A stretch of 64,000 nucleotides of DNA from Hahella sp. CCB-MM4 (GCF_002260525.1 NZ_MRYI01000003.1:310001-374000), one strand, 5' to 3'; positions 18,495-29,074 are shown, numbered from the stretch's first letter. Notes: generated by a model from the letters alone, not told the origin. A program made the numbers and translations.

Positions 18495-21167
18495 CTAACT
18501 AAAAGTCCCCAACAAAGTGTCAAACAACTGGCGGGCCACCGAAACCACCTGAGCGGATGCATTGTACGCCGCCTGAAATTGAATAAGCCTCCCGGCCTCT
18601 TCGTCCAGGTTCACCCCGGCCTGTTCCAGCCACCTGTTTTCAGATTGCGTCAATAAAGCTTTTGAAGTTTCCGAATCCAGGGTCGCCTGACTGGCCGTGG
18701 ATCCAACCACCTCAACCAGCTGAGAATATGACTCACTATAGGTACTGACCCCGCCCCCAATGGTACCCGTTACTTCGAGCTCTGCCATTGCGAGGACGTT
18801 ACGGTTATCGGAGATCCCTCCCTCGTTATATTCAATGGTAAAGCTATCGCCCTGCTGAGGAGTTCCCGTAATGAATGACTGATACCCCTTGAAAGTGGAT
18901 TCCGCCACCGGGGCCTGCTCAAACAACGTGTTGTTGTTCGCTGTAATTCTTACCCCTTCGTCCAGCCGGACATCAACAAACCCTCCAACAGCGGTCCCCT
19001 GCCCCCCAGCAATCGTGACCGGAGCCCCCGCATTGGCTGTATTGATATCTACCGAATCAGTGGCGTCCCCCACCACTTCCACAACAATATCCTTACCGGT
19101 TAACGACCTGATTGTCAGCGTCGATCCATCACTGAAGGCGATGATGTCATCATCGGACAAGGTAGAGTTGGCGTTAATCAAGTCCGCCATATCATCGGGA
19201 CCGAAACTTCCTCCCGCTGGAATCGTCAGAGTCTCACCATTGATGGTGAGTGTGGGCGAGATACCCGCACCATCATCAACAAAGTTGTCCACTTCCACGA
19301 TGGTATAAGCACTGACTGATACACCATTGCGACTTGACAGCGCTGCCGCGATATCCTCAGCCGAAGAGTTGGCCGCAATATTCAGCGCAGACTGAGTGGT
19401 CACGACCCCCGTTTCCAGATCACGACTCTGGATCGTCAGGGTCTGGGCGCTGTACCCGTTAACAAAAGGACCGGGGGAAGCGGAAGTGGCAGGGATTTGT
19501 GCAATATCAGTCCCTTCGGCACTGACACTTGTTTGCCCGGAATCCGCAGTAAAAATGTAATTTTTGATTCCCGGAATATAGAGCTCGTTATTCATCGGCG
19601 GATCCAGCGGAACGGGATTGGCCGGATCGGAATTGTCCAGGATTTCGTAATAGTTATCAGTCAGAAAATGAATCAGAATTGGAGGACTCAACTCCCCCTC
19701 TACCTCAAATGTCGGCAGCAGACTATCAGTGGAAGTTTGATTAACCGCCAACATTTCACCAGGGCTGATTACTGCATTTCCCACATTACCAAGATCAGCC
19801 TCAGTACGGATCGGTGAAGCGAAAGCGATCTCCTCCACCCGACTGATAGACAGGTCGATATCTCTCGCGCCAAACCGGGTCGGCGCGACAATAAAACTGT
19901 CTCCCGCTTGAAAGCTACCGGATTCAAAGGTGATTTCCACACCATCAAACTCAAAGGTTGAGGGGAAGAATCCGGTTAACTGCCCACGGGTTATCACTTC
20001 TCCGGTGGCAGCGTTGGTGACCAGAATATCGTTGTCAGTCGGTCCGGTGAATTCCAACTCATAATCGAGTGTCGTCAAATCCCCGGTATCTACAATCTTG
20101 GCATAGATAACCCGGTCATCCGGAGTTGCATTATTGTCATTGGCGATGACCCGGTTGAACATATTGTCTTCGGAGTTAATATCCTCAAAGAACAATCCGC
20201 CAAGATTATTTTCCAGATCCATCCCCAGCTGATGCTGTTCATTGATGGTGTCGGCCAATGTCCAGGCAATACGCCCCATAGAGTTATAGGAATCCTGCAG
20301 AATGCCATCCCGAAACTCCAGAATACCGCCCAACTGACCACCATCGATCTCGGAGGTAATCGCATTACTCTTACCCCCGGTAATCATCACAATATCCATC
20401 TTCGTTGGATCTTCATCGCTGGCCGCCACCTCTAGACTGTTGGCAGTAGATCCGATCACCAGCGACTGACCATTACCAATCAGAATGTTGTACTGCCCAT
20501 CCGTCTGCTCAACCACGGTTACCGAAACGATTTCGGACAACTCCCTGATCAATTGATCCCTTTTGTCGAGCAAATCGTTCGGCTCCACACCTGAAGCCCG
20601 CCCCGTAGAGGAGATTATCGCCTTATTAACCTGGGCGATTTCCTCAGCTAACGCATTCAGATCCGTAACCTGCGCCCGCATGTCCTGATTGATGCTGCCG
20701 GACAACGCATCCAACCGTCCGTACAAGACATTAAACCGGTTGATCAGACCGTCTGCCTGAGTCAACACCAGCTGCCGCTCAGGAATTGACGAAGGATCGT
20801 CGGAAGAACTCTGCAGTGATTCAAAAAAATCACTCAATCCAGGCGACAGCCCGGTGGCCGAATCTGCCAGCAGACTGTCTATCTGACTAACATTGGAACG
20901 GAGTTTCTCTATCTGGTTATAAAGGGAAGAGTCACTTCTGACCTGAGCGATCAAAAACTCATTAGTCATACGGGTAATACTGGCAACATTAACCCCAGTT
21001 CCCATATATCCAGCGCCAGTGTACTGAGAAGGTGTCGTTTCAAAGTCCACCCGTTGACGGGTATAGCCTTCCGTATTGGCATTGGTGACATTGTTACCAG
21101 TTGTGGAAAGCGCTGTCTGATTAGCTTTTAGCCCTGTCAGACCAATATTGATAAGACCGCTACTCAT
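18495..21167 (-). CDS. flgK: Flagellar hook-associated protein 1 (long form)
   Basis: First junction protein between hook and filament. N-terminus (LINIGLTGLKANQTALSTTG) and C-terminus (FQAAYNASAQVVSVARQLFD) are standard. At 890 residues it is several hundred residues longer than E. coli FlgK (547 aa). Much of the extra length is in the middle: residues about 568-752 form a module NGYSAQTLTIQ ... VDVRLDEGVRITA that is collinear with an insert in FlgE (see findings) and resembles flagellin hook-IN-type repeats. Part of the segment 380-560 is also unusual. It starts 11 bases after flgJ. Confidence 0.93.
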   Translation of the reverse strand: MSSGLINIGLTGLKANQTALSTTGNNVTNANTEGYTRQRVDFETTPSQYTGAGYMGTGVNVASITRMTNEFLIAQVRSDSSLYNQIEKLRSNVSQIDSLLADSATGLSPGLSDFFESLQSSSDDPSSIPERQLVLTQADGLINRFNVLYGRLDALSGSINQDMRAQVTDLNALAEEIAQVNKAIISSTGRASGVEPNDLLDKRDQLIRELSEIVSVTVVEQTDGQYNILIGNGQSLVIGSTANSLEVAASDEDPTKMDIVMITGGKSNAITSEIDGGQLGGILEFRDGILQDSYNSMGRIAWTLADTINEQHQLGMDLENNLGGLFFEDINSEDNMFNRVIANDNNATPDDRVIYAKIVDTGDLTTLDYELEFTGPTDNDILVTNAATGEVITRGQLTGFFPSTFEFDGVEITFESGSFQAGDSFIVAPTRFGARDIDLSISRVEEIAFASPIRTEADLGNVGNAVISPGEMLAVNQTSTDSLLPTFEVEGELSPPILIHFLTDNYYEILDNSDPANPVPLDPPMNNELYIPGIKNYIFTADSGQTSVSAEGTDIAQIPATSASPGPFVNGYSAQTLTIQSRDLETGVVTTQSALNIAANSSAEDIAAALSSRNGVSVSAYTIVEVDNFVDDGAGISPTLTINGETLTIPAGGSFGPDDMADLINANSTLSDDDIIAFSDGSTLTIRSLTGKDIVVEVVGDATDSVDINTANAGAPVTIAGGQGTAVGGFVDVRLDEGVRITANNNTLFEQAPVAESTFKGYQSFITGTPQQGDSFTIEYNEGGISDNRNVLAMAELEVTGTIGGGVSTYSESYSQLVEVVGSTASQATLDSETSKALLTQSENRWLEQAGVNLDEEAGRLIQFQAAYNASAQVVSVARQLFDTLLGTFS

Positions 21168-21178
21168 CTCCTCCCTCC

Positions 21179-22315
21179 TTATATCTGCTCACTGGCACCT
21201 GAGACATCCTTTATCAGGGCCTCAATATCAACGGCCGGCAATCCTTTTCCGCTCGCTGACTCCGACTGCTTCACCGGCTTCACTGTTTCAAACCAGCCAC
21301 TGCGGATGATTCGATTGATCTTGTCCGCATACTGAGGATCTGTGGCGTAACCGGCCTTTTGCAGAGCCTCTGTATACATTTCCGGGCTCTCAGCCAGCTT
21401 TAACGCCTCCTCATACCGGGGATTACCTTTCAAAAAGCGCAGGTAATCAGTAAAACTTTCCTCGTAACTGTTGTAGGCACGAAACCCTGCCCGCTCCTTC
21501 ATCGCAACACCATCACGGTATTCCGTTGTATTGGTCCAGACGACATTGCCATCCCAACGCTGATCAGCCTTGATACCGAACAGGTTAAAACTGGCCTGCT
21601 CCCCATCCTGGATCATGTGTTGACCCCAGCCGGTTTCCAAGGCTGACTGTGCAAGTAGAACCCTGGGATCCACTCCCATTTCTTTTGCCACTTTCTGTGC
21701 TATCGGCATCAGTGTGGCAATAAAATCCTGCGGTGATTCAAAGCCTTCAGATTGCGGAGAGACTAAACCACCTTCATCGCTGACATTATCTGAGGCCGCT
21801 TCTGCCACCTCATTACTTCCCCCTAACTGCTCAGCGTAATAAGCAACCTGCTCCAGTGTTTCAACTTCTTCCTCTGTCAGGCTGCCCAGTTCAGAAGACT
21901 CCTCCCCCTGATCGACTGACGGCAGAAGCTTCGGCATCACTGCCTGGGAACGAGGATAATCAGCAAGTGATTTATACAAAGCAGGAACACTTTCGCCCGA
22001 TTCACGGCGCGTCAGCTGCTTCACCAGCATATCGGCCAACCCCATTCCCTTATCCCGGGTCATGGTCAGACTCAACTGATGATCCAGCATATCCTGGTAT
22101 ACCTCTGTCGCCGGCTCATGAAACATATTCCCCTCGGCAAATACCGAGTTTGCCTGACGCATGGATTTCAGCATCAGATTGACCATCATTGACTCAAACT
22201 GCCTGGCTACGCCCTCTATAGCTTGGGAACGATCGATCCCCGGCCCCTTCAGCTTTTGCAGAGCGGTCAGGTCGGTGTAGACATGTGCCTGATCTAAGGG
22301 AGTAGAGGTTTTCAT
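21179..22315 (-). CDS. flgJ: Flagellar rod assembly protein / peptidoglycan hydrolase FlgJ
   Basis: Caps the growing rod and cuts peptidoglycan in the periplasm so the rod can pass. The N-terminal rod-binding domain (GVARQFESMMVNLMLKSMRQA) is followed by an acidic linker and a C-terminal glucosaminidase domain from about residue 205 (DPRVLLAQSALETGWGQHMI), where the Glu of ALETGWG is the expected catalytic acid. The two-domain form is typical of gammaproteobacteria. It is five bases downstream of flgI. Confidence 0.95.
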   Translation of the reverse strand: MKTSTPLDQAHVYTDLTALQKLKGPGIDRSQAIEGVARQFESMMVNLMLKSMRQANSVFAEGNMFHEPATEVYQDMLDHQLSLTMTRDKGMGLADMLVKQLTRRESGESVPALYKSLADYPRSQAVMPKLLPSVDQGEESSELGSLTEEEVETLEQVAYYAEQLGGSNEVAEAASDNVSDEGGLVSPQSEGFESPQDFIATLMPIAQKVAKEMGVDPRVLLAQSALETGWGQHMIQDGEQASFNLFGIKADQRWDGNVVWTNTTEYRDGVAMKERAGFRAYNSYEESFTDYLRFLKGNPRYEEALKLAESPEMYTEALQKAGYATDPQYADKINRIIRSGWFETVKPVKQSESASGKGLPAVDIEALIKDVSGASEQI

Positions 22316-22319
22316 AACG

Positions 22320-23441
22320 TTAGATCACAATCAGATCAGCTTTCAGTGCGCCGGCCTGTTTAAGCGCCTCAAGCACCGCCATCACATCGCCCGGGGCCGC
22401 CCCTACCTGGTTGACCGCGCGCACGATATCATTCAATGTCGCTGCCGGCCCGAACTTGAACATATGGGCCGGTTCACTCTCCACATTCACATCACTTTGC
22501 GGAACCACAACGGTTTGCCCATCGGACAAAGGATTAGGCTGACTGACGCCGGTATTCTCAGCGATAGTGACAGTAAGATTCCCATGCGTAACCGCCGCCG
22601 GCAGCACCTTAACGTTCTGACCGACCACAATGGTTCCTGTGCGGGAGTTAATCACCACCCTGGCTGCTTCAATACCTGGCTCAACCTCCAGGTTTTCGAG
22701 AATCGATAAAAAGTTAACCCGCTGGGACGGATTCCGGGGCGCCAACACCCGGATACTGGTCGCATCGAGGGCTTCTGCCGACTGCGGCCCTAACAGGTTG
22801 TTGATACGATCCTGAACCCGTTTTGCCGTGGTAAAGTCCGGAGAGTTAAGATTCAGAGTCAAGGTGTCGCCATGACCAAACGCATTGGGAACAGTGCGCT
22901 CAACGGTTGCCCCATTAGGTATCCGCCCCACACTGGGAACGTTAACCGTAATGCTGGAACCATCTGCGCCTGAAGCACCAAAGCCTCCAACCACCAGATT
23001 CCCCTGCGCCATGGCATAAACGTTTCCATCAGCACCTTTCAAAGTGGTAAGCAGCAGACTTCCTCCGCGAAGGCTTTTGGCATTGCCGATGGATGAAACC
23101 GTGATATCAATTTCCTGACCCGGCTTGGAAAACGGTGGCAACTCCGCATGAACCGAAACCGCCGCCACATTCTTAAGACTGAGATTCGTGCCTGTAGGTA
23201 TGGAAATACCAAAACGGTTCATCATGTTGCGAAAGGTCTGATCGGTATAGGGAGCCTTGTCTCCGGTTCCATCCAGACCAACCACCAGACCGTAACCCAC
23301 AATCTGGTTACTACGTACGCCGGCAACAGAGGCAATATCCTTAATCCTGTCAGCCATGACCTCCATAGCCGCCCCCATCATCAAGACTCCCATCAGGAGA
23401 GCAATGATTTTGTTTCTGATTTCGGGATACATATACTTCAC
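22320..23441 (-). CDS. flgI: Flagellar P-ring protein
   Basis: Builds the P ring in the peptidoglycan layer. A Sec signal peptide ([19 protein letters not shown]) precedes [20 protein letters not shown], the usual mature start. Internal motifs [17 protein letters not shown] and the C-terminus [24 protein letters not shown] are signatures of the family. 373 residues is the usual length. It lies between flgH and flgJ. Confidence 0.97.
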   Translation of the reverse strand: MKYMYPEIRNKIIALLMGVLMMGAAMEVMADRIKDIASVAGVRSNQIVGYGLVVGLDGTGDKAPYTDQTFRNMMNRFGISIPTGTNLSLKNVAAVSVHAELPPFSKPGQEIDITVSSIGNAKSLRGGSLLLTTLKGADGNVYAMAQGNLVVGGFGASGADGSSITVNVPSVGRIPNGATVERTVPNAFGHGDTLTLNLNSPDFTTAKRVQDRINNLLGPQSAEALDATSIRVLAPRNPSQRVNFLSILENLEVEPGIEAARVVINSRTGTIVVGQNVKVLPAAVTHGNLTVTIAENTGVSQPNPLSDGQTVVVPQSDVNVESEPAHMFKFGPAATLNDIVRAVNQVGAAPGDVMAVLEALKQAGALKADLIVI

Positions 23442-23450
23442 CCAAGTCCT

Positions 23451-24149
23451 CTAGAGAGGAAACCATTCGCTGTTAAAGAAGCGGGACAGCCACCCCTGAC
23501 GATTCACGTCCGCCAAATCTCCGGTACCACTATATGAAAAACGTGCATCGGCAATTTTGGTGGACAGAATAGTATTATCGATACCAATATCCTGAGGCCT
23601 GACCAACCCACTCACCCGGACATACTCATCACTTTCGGTCAGTGTCAGCCATTTTTCCCCACGTATTCTAAGCAAGCCGTTGGGAAGCACTTCAGAAACC
23701 GTCACACTGATATTGCCTGTCAGACTGTTACTCTGGTCAGCCCCGGAAGATCCGGAAAAGTCCCGCTCAAATTTCGGGTTGGTGGCAAGACTCAGGTTGG
23801 CTGCCGACACCGATGTTCCCAAAATCGTGGGCTCATCGATGGTCGCCTCAGAATCCTTGGTCATGTTTGTGGCAGCACTTTTGGAAGACTGTGTACGCTC
23901 CTGCAGCACGATGGTCAGAATGTCGCCCACCTGATGCGCCGTTCGATCGCCATAGAGGGAAAAACCCGGGCTACTGGAATAGATCGAACCATCTACCGGC
24001 GCTGGCGGCACCAGTGAGTTAGGCGGTACCGGGGCAAACATCGGATCACCAGGCAAAGGCCGCTCTCTGGTCAGGGGTGCACAGGCCGTCGTTACCACAA
24101 CGGCACCGACCACAGCCAATTTGCACAACTTAACAACCAACGAATTCAT
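23451..24149 (-). CDS. flgH: Flagellar L-ring lipoprotein
   Basis: Outer-membrane lipoprotein that makes the L ring. A lipobox TTAC (Cys23) ends the signal peptide. [20 protein letters not shown] and the C-terminus [18 protein letters not shown] are family hallmarks. The 232-residue length is normal. Confidence 0.97.
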   Translation of the reverse strand: MNSLVVKLCKLAVVGAVVVTTACAPLTRERPLPGDPMFAPVPPNSLVPPAPVDGSIYSSSPGFSLYGDRTAHQVGDILTIVLQERTQSSKSAATNMTKDSEATIDEPTILGTSVSAANLSLATNPKFERDFSGSSGADQSNSLTGNISVTVSEVLPNGLLRIRGEKWLTLTESDEYVRVSGLVRPQDIGIDNTILSTKIADARFSYSGTGDLADVNRQGWLSRFFNSEWFPL

Positions 24150-24207
24150 AACTTTCAGCTCCCGCTCAGTTTAACCGGCGACTATGCACCCGCACTGAAC
24201 TCACGAC

Positions 24208-24993
24208 TTATAGATTTTGCGTTACGTATTGCAGCATTTGATCTGCAGTCGTAACCACCTTGGCATTCATCTCATAAGCACGCTGAGTCGTGATCATATC
24301 GACCATTTCCTCGACGATTTCCACGTTGGAGGTTTCGATCATGCCCTGCTCAGTACTTCCCAGGCCGTCAAGCCCGGGGGTACCCTCCTGCGGATCGCCG
24401 CTGGAGCCAGTCTGCACAAACAGGTTATTGCCCGTTGCTTCCAGGCCGGCGGGATTGACAAAATCAGCGAGGGAAATGGTACCTATCTGAGTAGGAGTGG
24501 CAGTGCCGGGCACTGTGACACTGACAATTCCGTCGGTACTGATCGTAATATTGGTAGCGTTATCAGGAACGGTAATCGAGGGCTCGAGCGGATAACCATT
24601 CGCCGTGACGATATTGCCTTCAGAATCCATGTGAAACTGACCGTCACGGGTATAGCTGATCGTGCCGTCAGGCATCAGGATCTGAAAGAATCCACGCCCA
24701 TTGATTGCCACATCCAGCGGCTGTTCGGTGACTTCCAGATTGCCTTCGGTGAACACCTTTTGTGTTCCTACCACACGCACACCGGTCCCGAGCTGTAAAC
24801 CACTGGGTATTTCTGTGTTCTGGGATGACTGGCCGCCCGGCTGTGTCTTGATCTGATAAAGAAGATCCTGAAACACCGCCCGATCACGTTTAAACCCGTT
24901 AGTGTTAACGTTAGCCAGATTATTGGAAATGGTCTTCAGCGCCGTATCTTGCGCCGCCAGTCCCGTTTTGCTTACCCACAAAGCACCGTGCAT
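24208..24993 (-). CDS. flgG: Flagellar distal rod protein
   Basis: Distal rod subunit. The ATG at 24993 gives MHGALWVSKTGLAAQDT and has AGGAG upstream; the frame extends nine codons further but without a better site. The N-terminal LKTISNNLANVNTNGFK and C-terminal VDMITTQRAYEMNAKVVTTA match the rod-hook family. Product length is 261 residues. It is separated from flgF by 140 bases that hold a hairpin. Confidence 0.96.
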   Translation of the reverse strand: MHGALWVSKTGLAAQDTALKTISNNLANVNTNGFKRDRAVFQDLLYQIKTQPGGQSSQNTEIPSGLQLGTGVRVVGTQKVFTEGNLEVTEQPLDVAINGRGFFQILMPDGTISYTRDGQFHMDSEGNIVTANGYPLEPSITVPDNATNITISTDGIVSVTVPGTATPTQIGTISLADFVNPAGLEATGNNLFVQTGSSGDPQEGTPGLDGLGSTEQGMIETSNVEIVEEMVDMITTQRAYEMNAKVVTTADQMLQYVTQNL

Positions 24994-25102
24994 AAAATGT
25001 CTCCTATTCAGGTCAGGCAATATCCGGAGTCTTCAGACTGCCGGCTATTCGCACCCGAACTCACCTTTTCAAACACATCACAAAGGTTTGTGAACCTGAA
25101 CG

Positions 25103-25125
25103 TATGGCGGAAAATTGCCGCCATA
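25103..25125. repeat. Hairpin downstream of flgF
   Basis: TATGGCGG / CCGCCATA (8 bp) around a seven-base loop, ten bases after the flgF stop on the minus strand. A second perfect dyad, TCACAAA-GG-TTTGTGA, lies at 25078-25093. Without a T-run these look like mRNA stability elements inside the operon or a protein-binding dyad, not a terminator. Confidence 0.6.
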
Positions 25126-25134
25126 ACGTCTATA

Positions 25135-25890
25135 TCAGGAGATCTGCAATAAGCGTGCCGCAGCTTCGGTATTTTGATCAGCTGCACGCATTACCTTCAC
25201 TTGCAGCTCGAATTGGCGGGAGAGAGAAAGGATTTCCGTCATTTCTTCGACGGCATTAACATTGGAAGCTTCCAGGTAGCCCGGCTCAAGACTGACGAAA
25301 GCGTCAGCCGGCACAGGCTGCCCGGCATTCTGGGCATCAGGCCGAATCCTAACCAGACCATCTTCACCTTTGGCAAGCTGATCTGCAGCCGGATTGACAA
25401 GTTTAATCCGGTCGATTTCTGCGATTCCCTGGGCCGTTTCACCAAGAGCCACAACAGAAATCGTTCCGTCACCACCGATCTGCACTTTGGCAGCAGGCGG
25501 AATGGCTACGGGACCGCCATTGCCGAGCACCGGCAATCCGGAGCCGGTGCGCAGAATGCCGTTCACATCAATCTGCAGCTCCCCCTCTCGGGTATAGGCC
25601 TCAGTGCCATCCGGCGCTTGCACGGCAATCCATCCTTCACCGGCGATGGCTACGTCCAGGTCGCGCCCGGTCTGAATTAACGACCCCTGCTCAAAGTCCG
25701 TGGCCGGACGCTCAGTCATGGCATATGCGCGGCTGGGATAATAATCACCAAACACCGGCATGGCCCGAGCCTGCATCCAGTCGGACTTGAACCCAGTGGT
25801 ATTGACGTTGGCCAGGTTGTTGGCGTGACCACGCTGCGACAGCATATTCTGCGCAGCACCGGTCATCGCAATGTACAACGCTTTATCCAT
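25135..25890 (-). CDS. flgF: Flagellar proximal rod protein FlgF
   Basis: Proximal rod subunit. MDKALYIAMTGAAQNM and ANNLANVNTTGFKSD at the N-terminus and LSRQFELQVKVMRAADQNTE at the C-terminus fit the family. At 251 residues it is the usual size. It starts 18 bases after flgE. Confidence 0.96.
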   Translation of the reverse strand: MDKALYIAMTGAAQNMLSQRGHANNLANVNTTGFKSDWMQARAMPVFGDYYPSRAYAMTERPATDFEQGSLIQTGRDLDVAIAGEGWIAVQAPDGTEAYTREGELQIDVNGILRTGSGLPVLGNGGPVAIPPAAKVQIGGDGTISVVALGETAQGIAEIDRIKLVNPAADQLAKGEDGLVRIRPDAQNAGQPVPADAFVSLEPGYLEASNVNAVEEMTEILSLSRQFELQVKVMRAADQNTEAAARLLQIS

Positions 25891-25908
25891 AGACTAATAC
25901 CTCAGCGG

Positions 25909-27843
25909 TTACCTCAGATTGATAATGGTCTGAGTGATCGTATTGGCCGTCTCAATGGTTTTCGCATTGGCCTGATAGTTGCGCTGGGCAATTATCAGAT
26001 TCACCAATTCGTCTGACAGATCCACATTGGACTCTTCCAGCGAACTGGCCTGTATGGAACCAAGCGAGGCGGTACCCGGAGCACCAATGATCGGATCACC
26101 CGATTCAAAGGTTTCCACCCAGGTCGTCTCCCCTACGGGAGCCAAGCCATTAACATCATTGAAATTTGCTAATGCCACCTGACCCAACACCAAGGATTCA
26201 CTATTGGTGAATCTGGCGTAGATAATACCTGAGTCATCCACTTCCAATCCGGCCAATCGACCCGTCGTATACCCGTTCTGCTGCAGGTCATTGACAGAGA
26301 AGTCACTGCCGAACTGAGTCATTTGAGAGATATCGATTTCAAAGTTGGAACTGGTGGGGGGATCCGGAATCGGCAGTATGCCCCCATCAACCACGTTCAA
26401 AGGACCATCCGCCCCATTGGGATTACCATCGGCATCCGAAGGCACCCAGTTTGATATCAAAATATCATCCGACAGGGTTGAATTCAGGGTGCCATCCTCA
26501 TTAAACACCAAACTGTATGATGCCTGGTTCGGCGTACCACCACTGACAAGAGGATCGCCCACGTCTTCCCCGTCAATCTGCACATACATGGTCCAGAGGT
26601 TATCCACTCCCGTTGATGTCAAATCCTCTTTAACAAAATAAGAGGTCATGACATGAGCATTACCAAGGCTGTCATAAATGGTTGTGGAGGTGGCATGGTT
26701 ATAAGTATTCTCATCGGTCGGATCGAAAGCGTTGTTAACGAACGGCGTTCCGGTAAAGGTCGCAAACAAATCCGTCGTACCACTGGCAACCGTCACATTC
26801 TCGTCGATGGTCATGGTGACGGAACCACCGACAACCACCTGAGTATTACCGGTATTCAGCGTCTGCGTACTTGCACCTGCATCGCTACCGTTCACCACAA
26901 AACTATCACCAGGGTCGCCGCTGAAATTAAAACTGAGATCTCCGCCGCGACTGTCAATGACCACCAGATCAGTTCCATTCAGCACGGCACTGACCCCAAC
27001 CAGCGAAGGCGAGGCATTAATGGCATTACCCAGACTGGTCAAATCTGTGTAGCCGTCAAAGGAGACACCATCAATCGTCACCACCATGTTTCCAGAGGCA
27101 TTGTTGAATCCGGCACTGGTAATCGTTGCAGTAGTAGTGGCCGCCGCTTCGACGTTGTCCACATTGTTAAGCAGTGCTGCAATAGCTCCGGCGGTACTGT
27201 CTGCCGGTATAGTGACCGTCGAAGTGGTTCCATCCGCCTGGGTAATGGTCAGCGTCTGAGAGGTATAGCCGTTGGTGGTGCCCGCAACCGCCACTCCAAT
27301 ATCGGTACCGTCCGAGCCAATGGTGAACCCCCTCTCCACCAACACCTCTTCCGAGGCATCAAGATTCAGCTCCGCATTGATCAGTGTTGTCCTGGTCGGT
27401 GGAATACTGGTGATATCAATCAACAGATCATCAAGCACACCGCCAATCTGTCCGTTGTCGTTAGCCAGGAATCCCTGCAAGCGCATGCCGTTGTTATTGA
27501 CGACATAGCCATCCTTATCGACACCAAACTGACCGGACCGGCCATAACGCCTTTCACCGTCATTATCCAGGACAAAGAACCCCTCACCGTTTATCGCCAG
27601 ATCCAGGCCATTATCGGTGAATGAAATATTCCCTTGAGCGAAAGTCTGACTGACACTCAGCACCCGAACCCCGTCACCGACAGGATTTGTTCCCAGGCTC
27701 AGAAAGCTGTTGGCATAAAGATCACCAAACTCCGTGCGCGACTTTTTGTATCCCGTCGTACTGGCATTGGCAATGTTATTCCCTGTAACTTCCAGATCCA
27801 CAGATGCTGCTCGAATACCTGTTAAGGCGACATTGAACGGCAT
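25909..27843 (-). CDS. flgE: Flagellar hook protein (long form)
   Basis: Main subunit of the flagellar hook. The N-terminal MPFNVALTGIRAASVDLEVT and NIANASTTGYKKSRTEF, and the C-terminal VDLSDELVNLIIAQRNYQAN, are typical. At 644 residues it is about 240 longer than E. coli FlgE. Residues about 189-362 form an inserted module (TNGYTSQTLTITQ ... VTMTIDENVTVASGTTDLFA) with the same order of motifs as residues 568-752 of FlgK. The insert would be on the outer hook surface. Confidence 0.95.
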   Translation of the reverse strand: MPFNVALTGIRAASVDLEVTGNNIANASTTGYKKSRTEFGDLYANSFLSLGTNPVGDGVRVLSVSQTFAQGNISFTDNGLDLAINGEGFFVLDNDGERRYGRSGQFGVDKDGYVVNNNGMRLQGFLANDNGQIGGVLDDLLIDITSIPPTRTTLINAELNLDASEEVLVERGFTIGSDGTDIGVAVAGTTNGYTSQTLTITQADGTTSTVTIPADSTAGAIAALLNNVDNVEAAATTTATITSAGFNNASGNMVVTIDGVSFDGYTDLTSLGNAINASPSLVGVSAVLNGTDLVVIDSRGGDLSFNFSGDPGDSFVVNGSDAGASTQTLNTGNTQVVVGGSVTMTIDENVTVASGTTDLFATFTGTPFVNNAFDPTDENTYNHATSTTIYDSLGNAHVMTSYFVKEDLTSTGVDNLWTMYVQIDGEDVGDPLVSGGTPNQASYSLVFNEDGTLNSTLSDDILISNWVPSDADGNPNGADGPLNVVDGGILPIPDPPTSSNFEIDISQMTQFGSDFSVNDLQQNGYTTGRLAGLEVDDSGIIYARFTNSESLVLGQVALANFNDVNGLAPVGETTWVETFESGDPIIGAPGTASLGSIQASSLEESNVDLSDELVNLIIAQRNYQANAKTIETANTITQTIINLR

Positions 27844-27933
27844 ATCACACCTCGCTTTGAATCAACTGTATCGCTTAATCACTGTCTGACGGCACGTCGG
27901 CGAAAGCTTCAGCATCCATCATTCCCCGGATCA

Positions 27934-28608
27934 TTAAAAAATCTGTTTCACATCATTTATGCCGACAGATCCCATGTCAGCCAGGTTCAGAACAACACTC
28001 CCGGTCGTGCCGATGGAAACGCTGTCCACATTGGCTGCCAGATAAGAGGCCACTTCTTCGGTCTCTCCCCCATAACGGGCTTCAGCCACAATTTCATACT
28101 TACCGGCCGGCAAGGTTTCGCCCTTGCTGTTGGTTCCATCCCATGAGAACGGTACGTCACCGGCAACTTGTTGCCCCATATCCATCTTCTTAACCAACTC
28201 ACCAGACAGGTTATACACACTGACCGTCAGACCCGAGGTGGACCCTGGAAGCTCAGCAACACCATTCACGCCCCCGGCGGCCGTTTTGACTGCATAATCC
28301 GCCGATACCAGCACATCCCTGCCAACCATGGCAGAAGCCTGCAAGGCCTGGGTACTGCGATATTGGGAAGCCATGGTATCAACGGTACCATTCAACTTCT
28401 CAATACCTTCGACCGAACTGAACTGCGCCAATTGGGCCACAAACTCTGCATTGTCCTGAGGATCCAGAGGACTCTGGTTATTCATCTGGGCAATCATTAA
28501 TTCCAGGAACTCATTTTGACCGAGTTCGTTACTTTTCTCTTTTTCCTCAGATTTGAGAGTGTAATTACTCAGCACATCGCTGGAATTTACTGAACTGACA
28601 TTGCTCAT
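27934..28608 (-). CDS. flgD: Flagellar hook assembly (capping) protein FlgD
   Basis: Scaffold cap that allows hook subunits to polymerise. The conserved N-terminal block FLELMIAQMNNQSPLDPQD is present, and a FlgD Tudor/FlgD_ig region follows (SGLTVSVYNLSGELVKKMD ... PFSWDGTNSKGETLPAGKY). 224 residues is the normal length. It lies between flgC and flgE. Confidence 0.96.
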   Translation of the reverse strand: MSNVSSVNSSDVLSNYTLKSEEKEKSNELGQNEFLELMIAQMNNQSPLDPQDNAEFVAQLAQFSSVEGIEKLNGTVDTMASQYRSTQALQASAMVGRDVLVSADYAVKTAAGGVNGVAELPGSTSGLTVSVYNLSGELVKKMDMGQQVAGDVPFSWDGTNSKGETLPAGKYEIVAEARYGGETEEVASYLAANVDSVSIGTTGSVVLNLADMGSVGINDVKQIF

Positions 28609-28634
28609 TTAACTATTCCTCGCCTGGCCGGTTT

Positions 28635-29072
28635 CTATTGCCCTAACGTCAAAAGACGCTGCATCATGGTTTTGGCGCTGTTCAGCACTTCGGTATTGAT
28701 CTGAAAACTGCGTGTAGCGGACATCATGTCAGCCATCTCTTCCACCACATTAACATTCGGGTAGAACACATATCCCTGCTCATCCGCCATCGGATGATCC
28801 GGCTCGTACCGGCGCTGCAACGGATCCTGACTCTCCACAATTCCCAACACTTCCACTCCACGGGAAGCCTCCTGATTGATATCACCACGAACAGCATCTG
28901 CCAGCGCATCCTGCTGAATAGCGGCGAACACAGGTTTTCTGGCGCGATAGGTTTCATCAATACTGGAACTGGCTGACTCAGCATTTGCCAGATTACTGGC
29001 GGTGGTATTCAGCCTTACAGACTGCGCAGAAAGGGCCGAGCCCGCGATATCAAATATGCTGTTAATAGCCAT
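28635..29072 (-). CDS. flgC: Flagellar basal-body rod protein FlgC
   Basis: Proximal rod protein. SIFDIAGSALSAQSVRLNT and ASNLANAESA at the N-terminus and VNVVEEMADMMSATRSFQIN at the C-terminus are typical. The 145-residue length is normal. It starts two bases after the flgB stop, so they are coupled. Confidence 0.97.
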   Translation of the reverse strand: MAINSIFDIAGSALSAQSVRLNTTASNLANAESASSSIDETYRARKPVFAAIQQDALADAVRGDINQEASRGVEVLGIVESQDPLQRRYEPDHPMADEQGYVFYPNVNVVEEMADMMSATRSFQINTEVLNSAKTMMQRLLTLGQ

Positions 29073-29074
29073 GA

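Noticed and set aside
26653-27624. 323-codon plus-strand open frame opposite flgE
   Set aside because: It is the antisense of the Thr/Asn/Gly-rich FlgE sequence; the composition is odd and no family pattern or ribosome site is seen.
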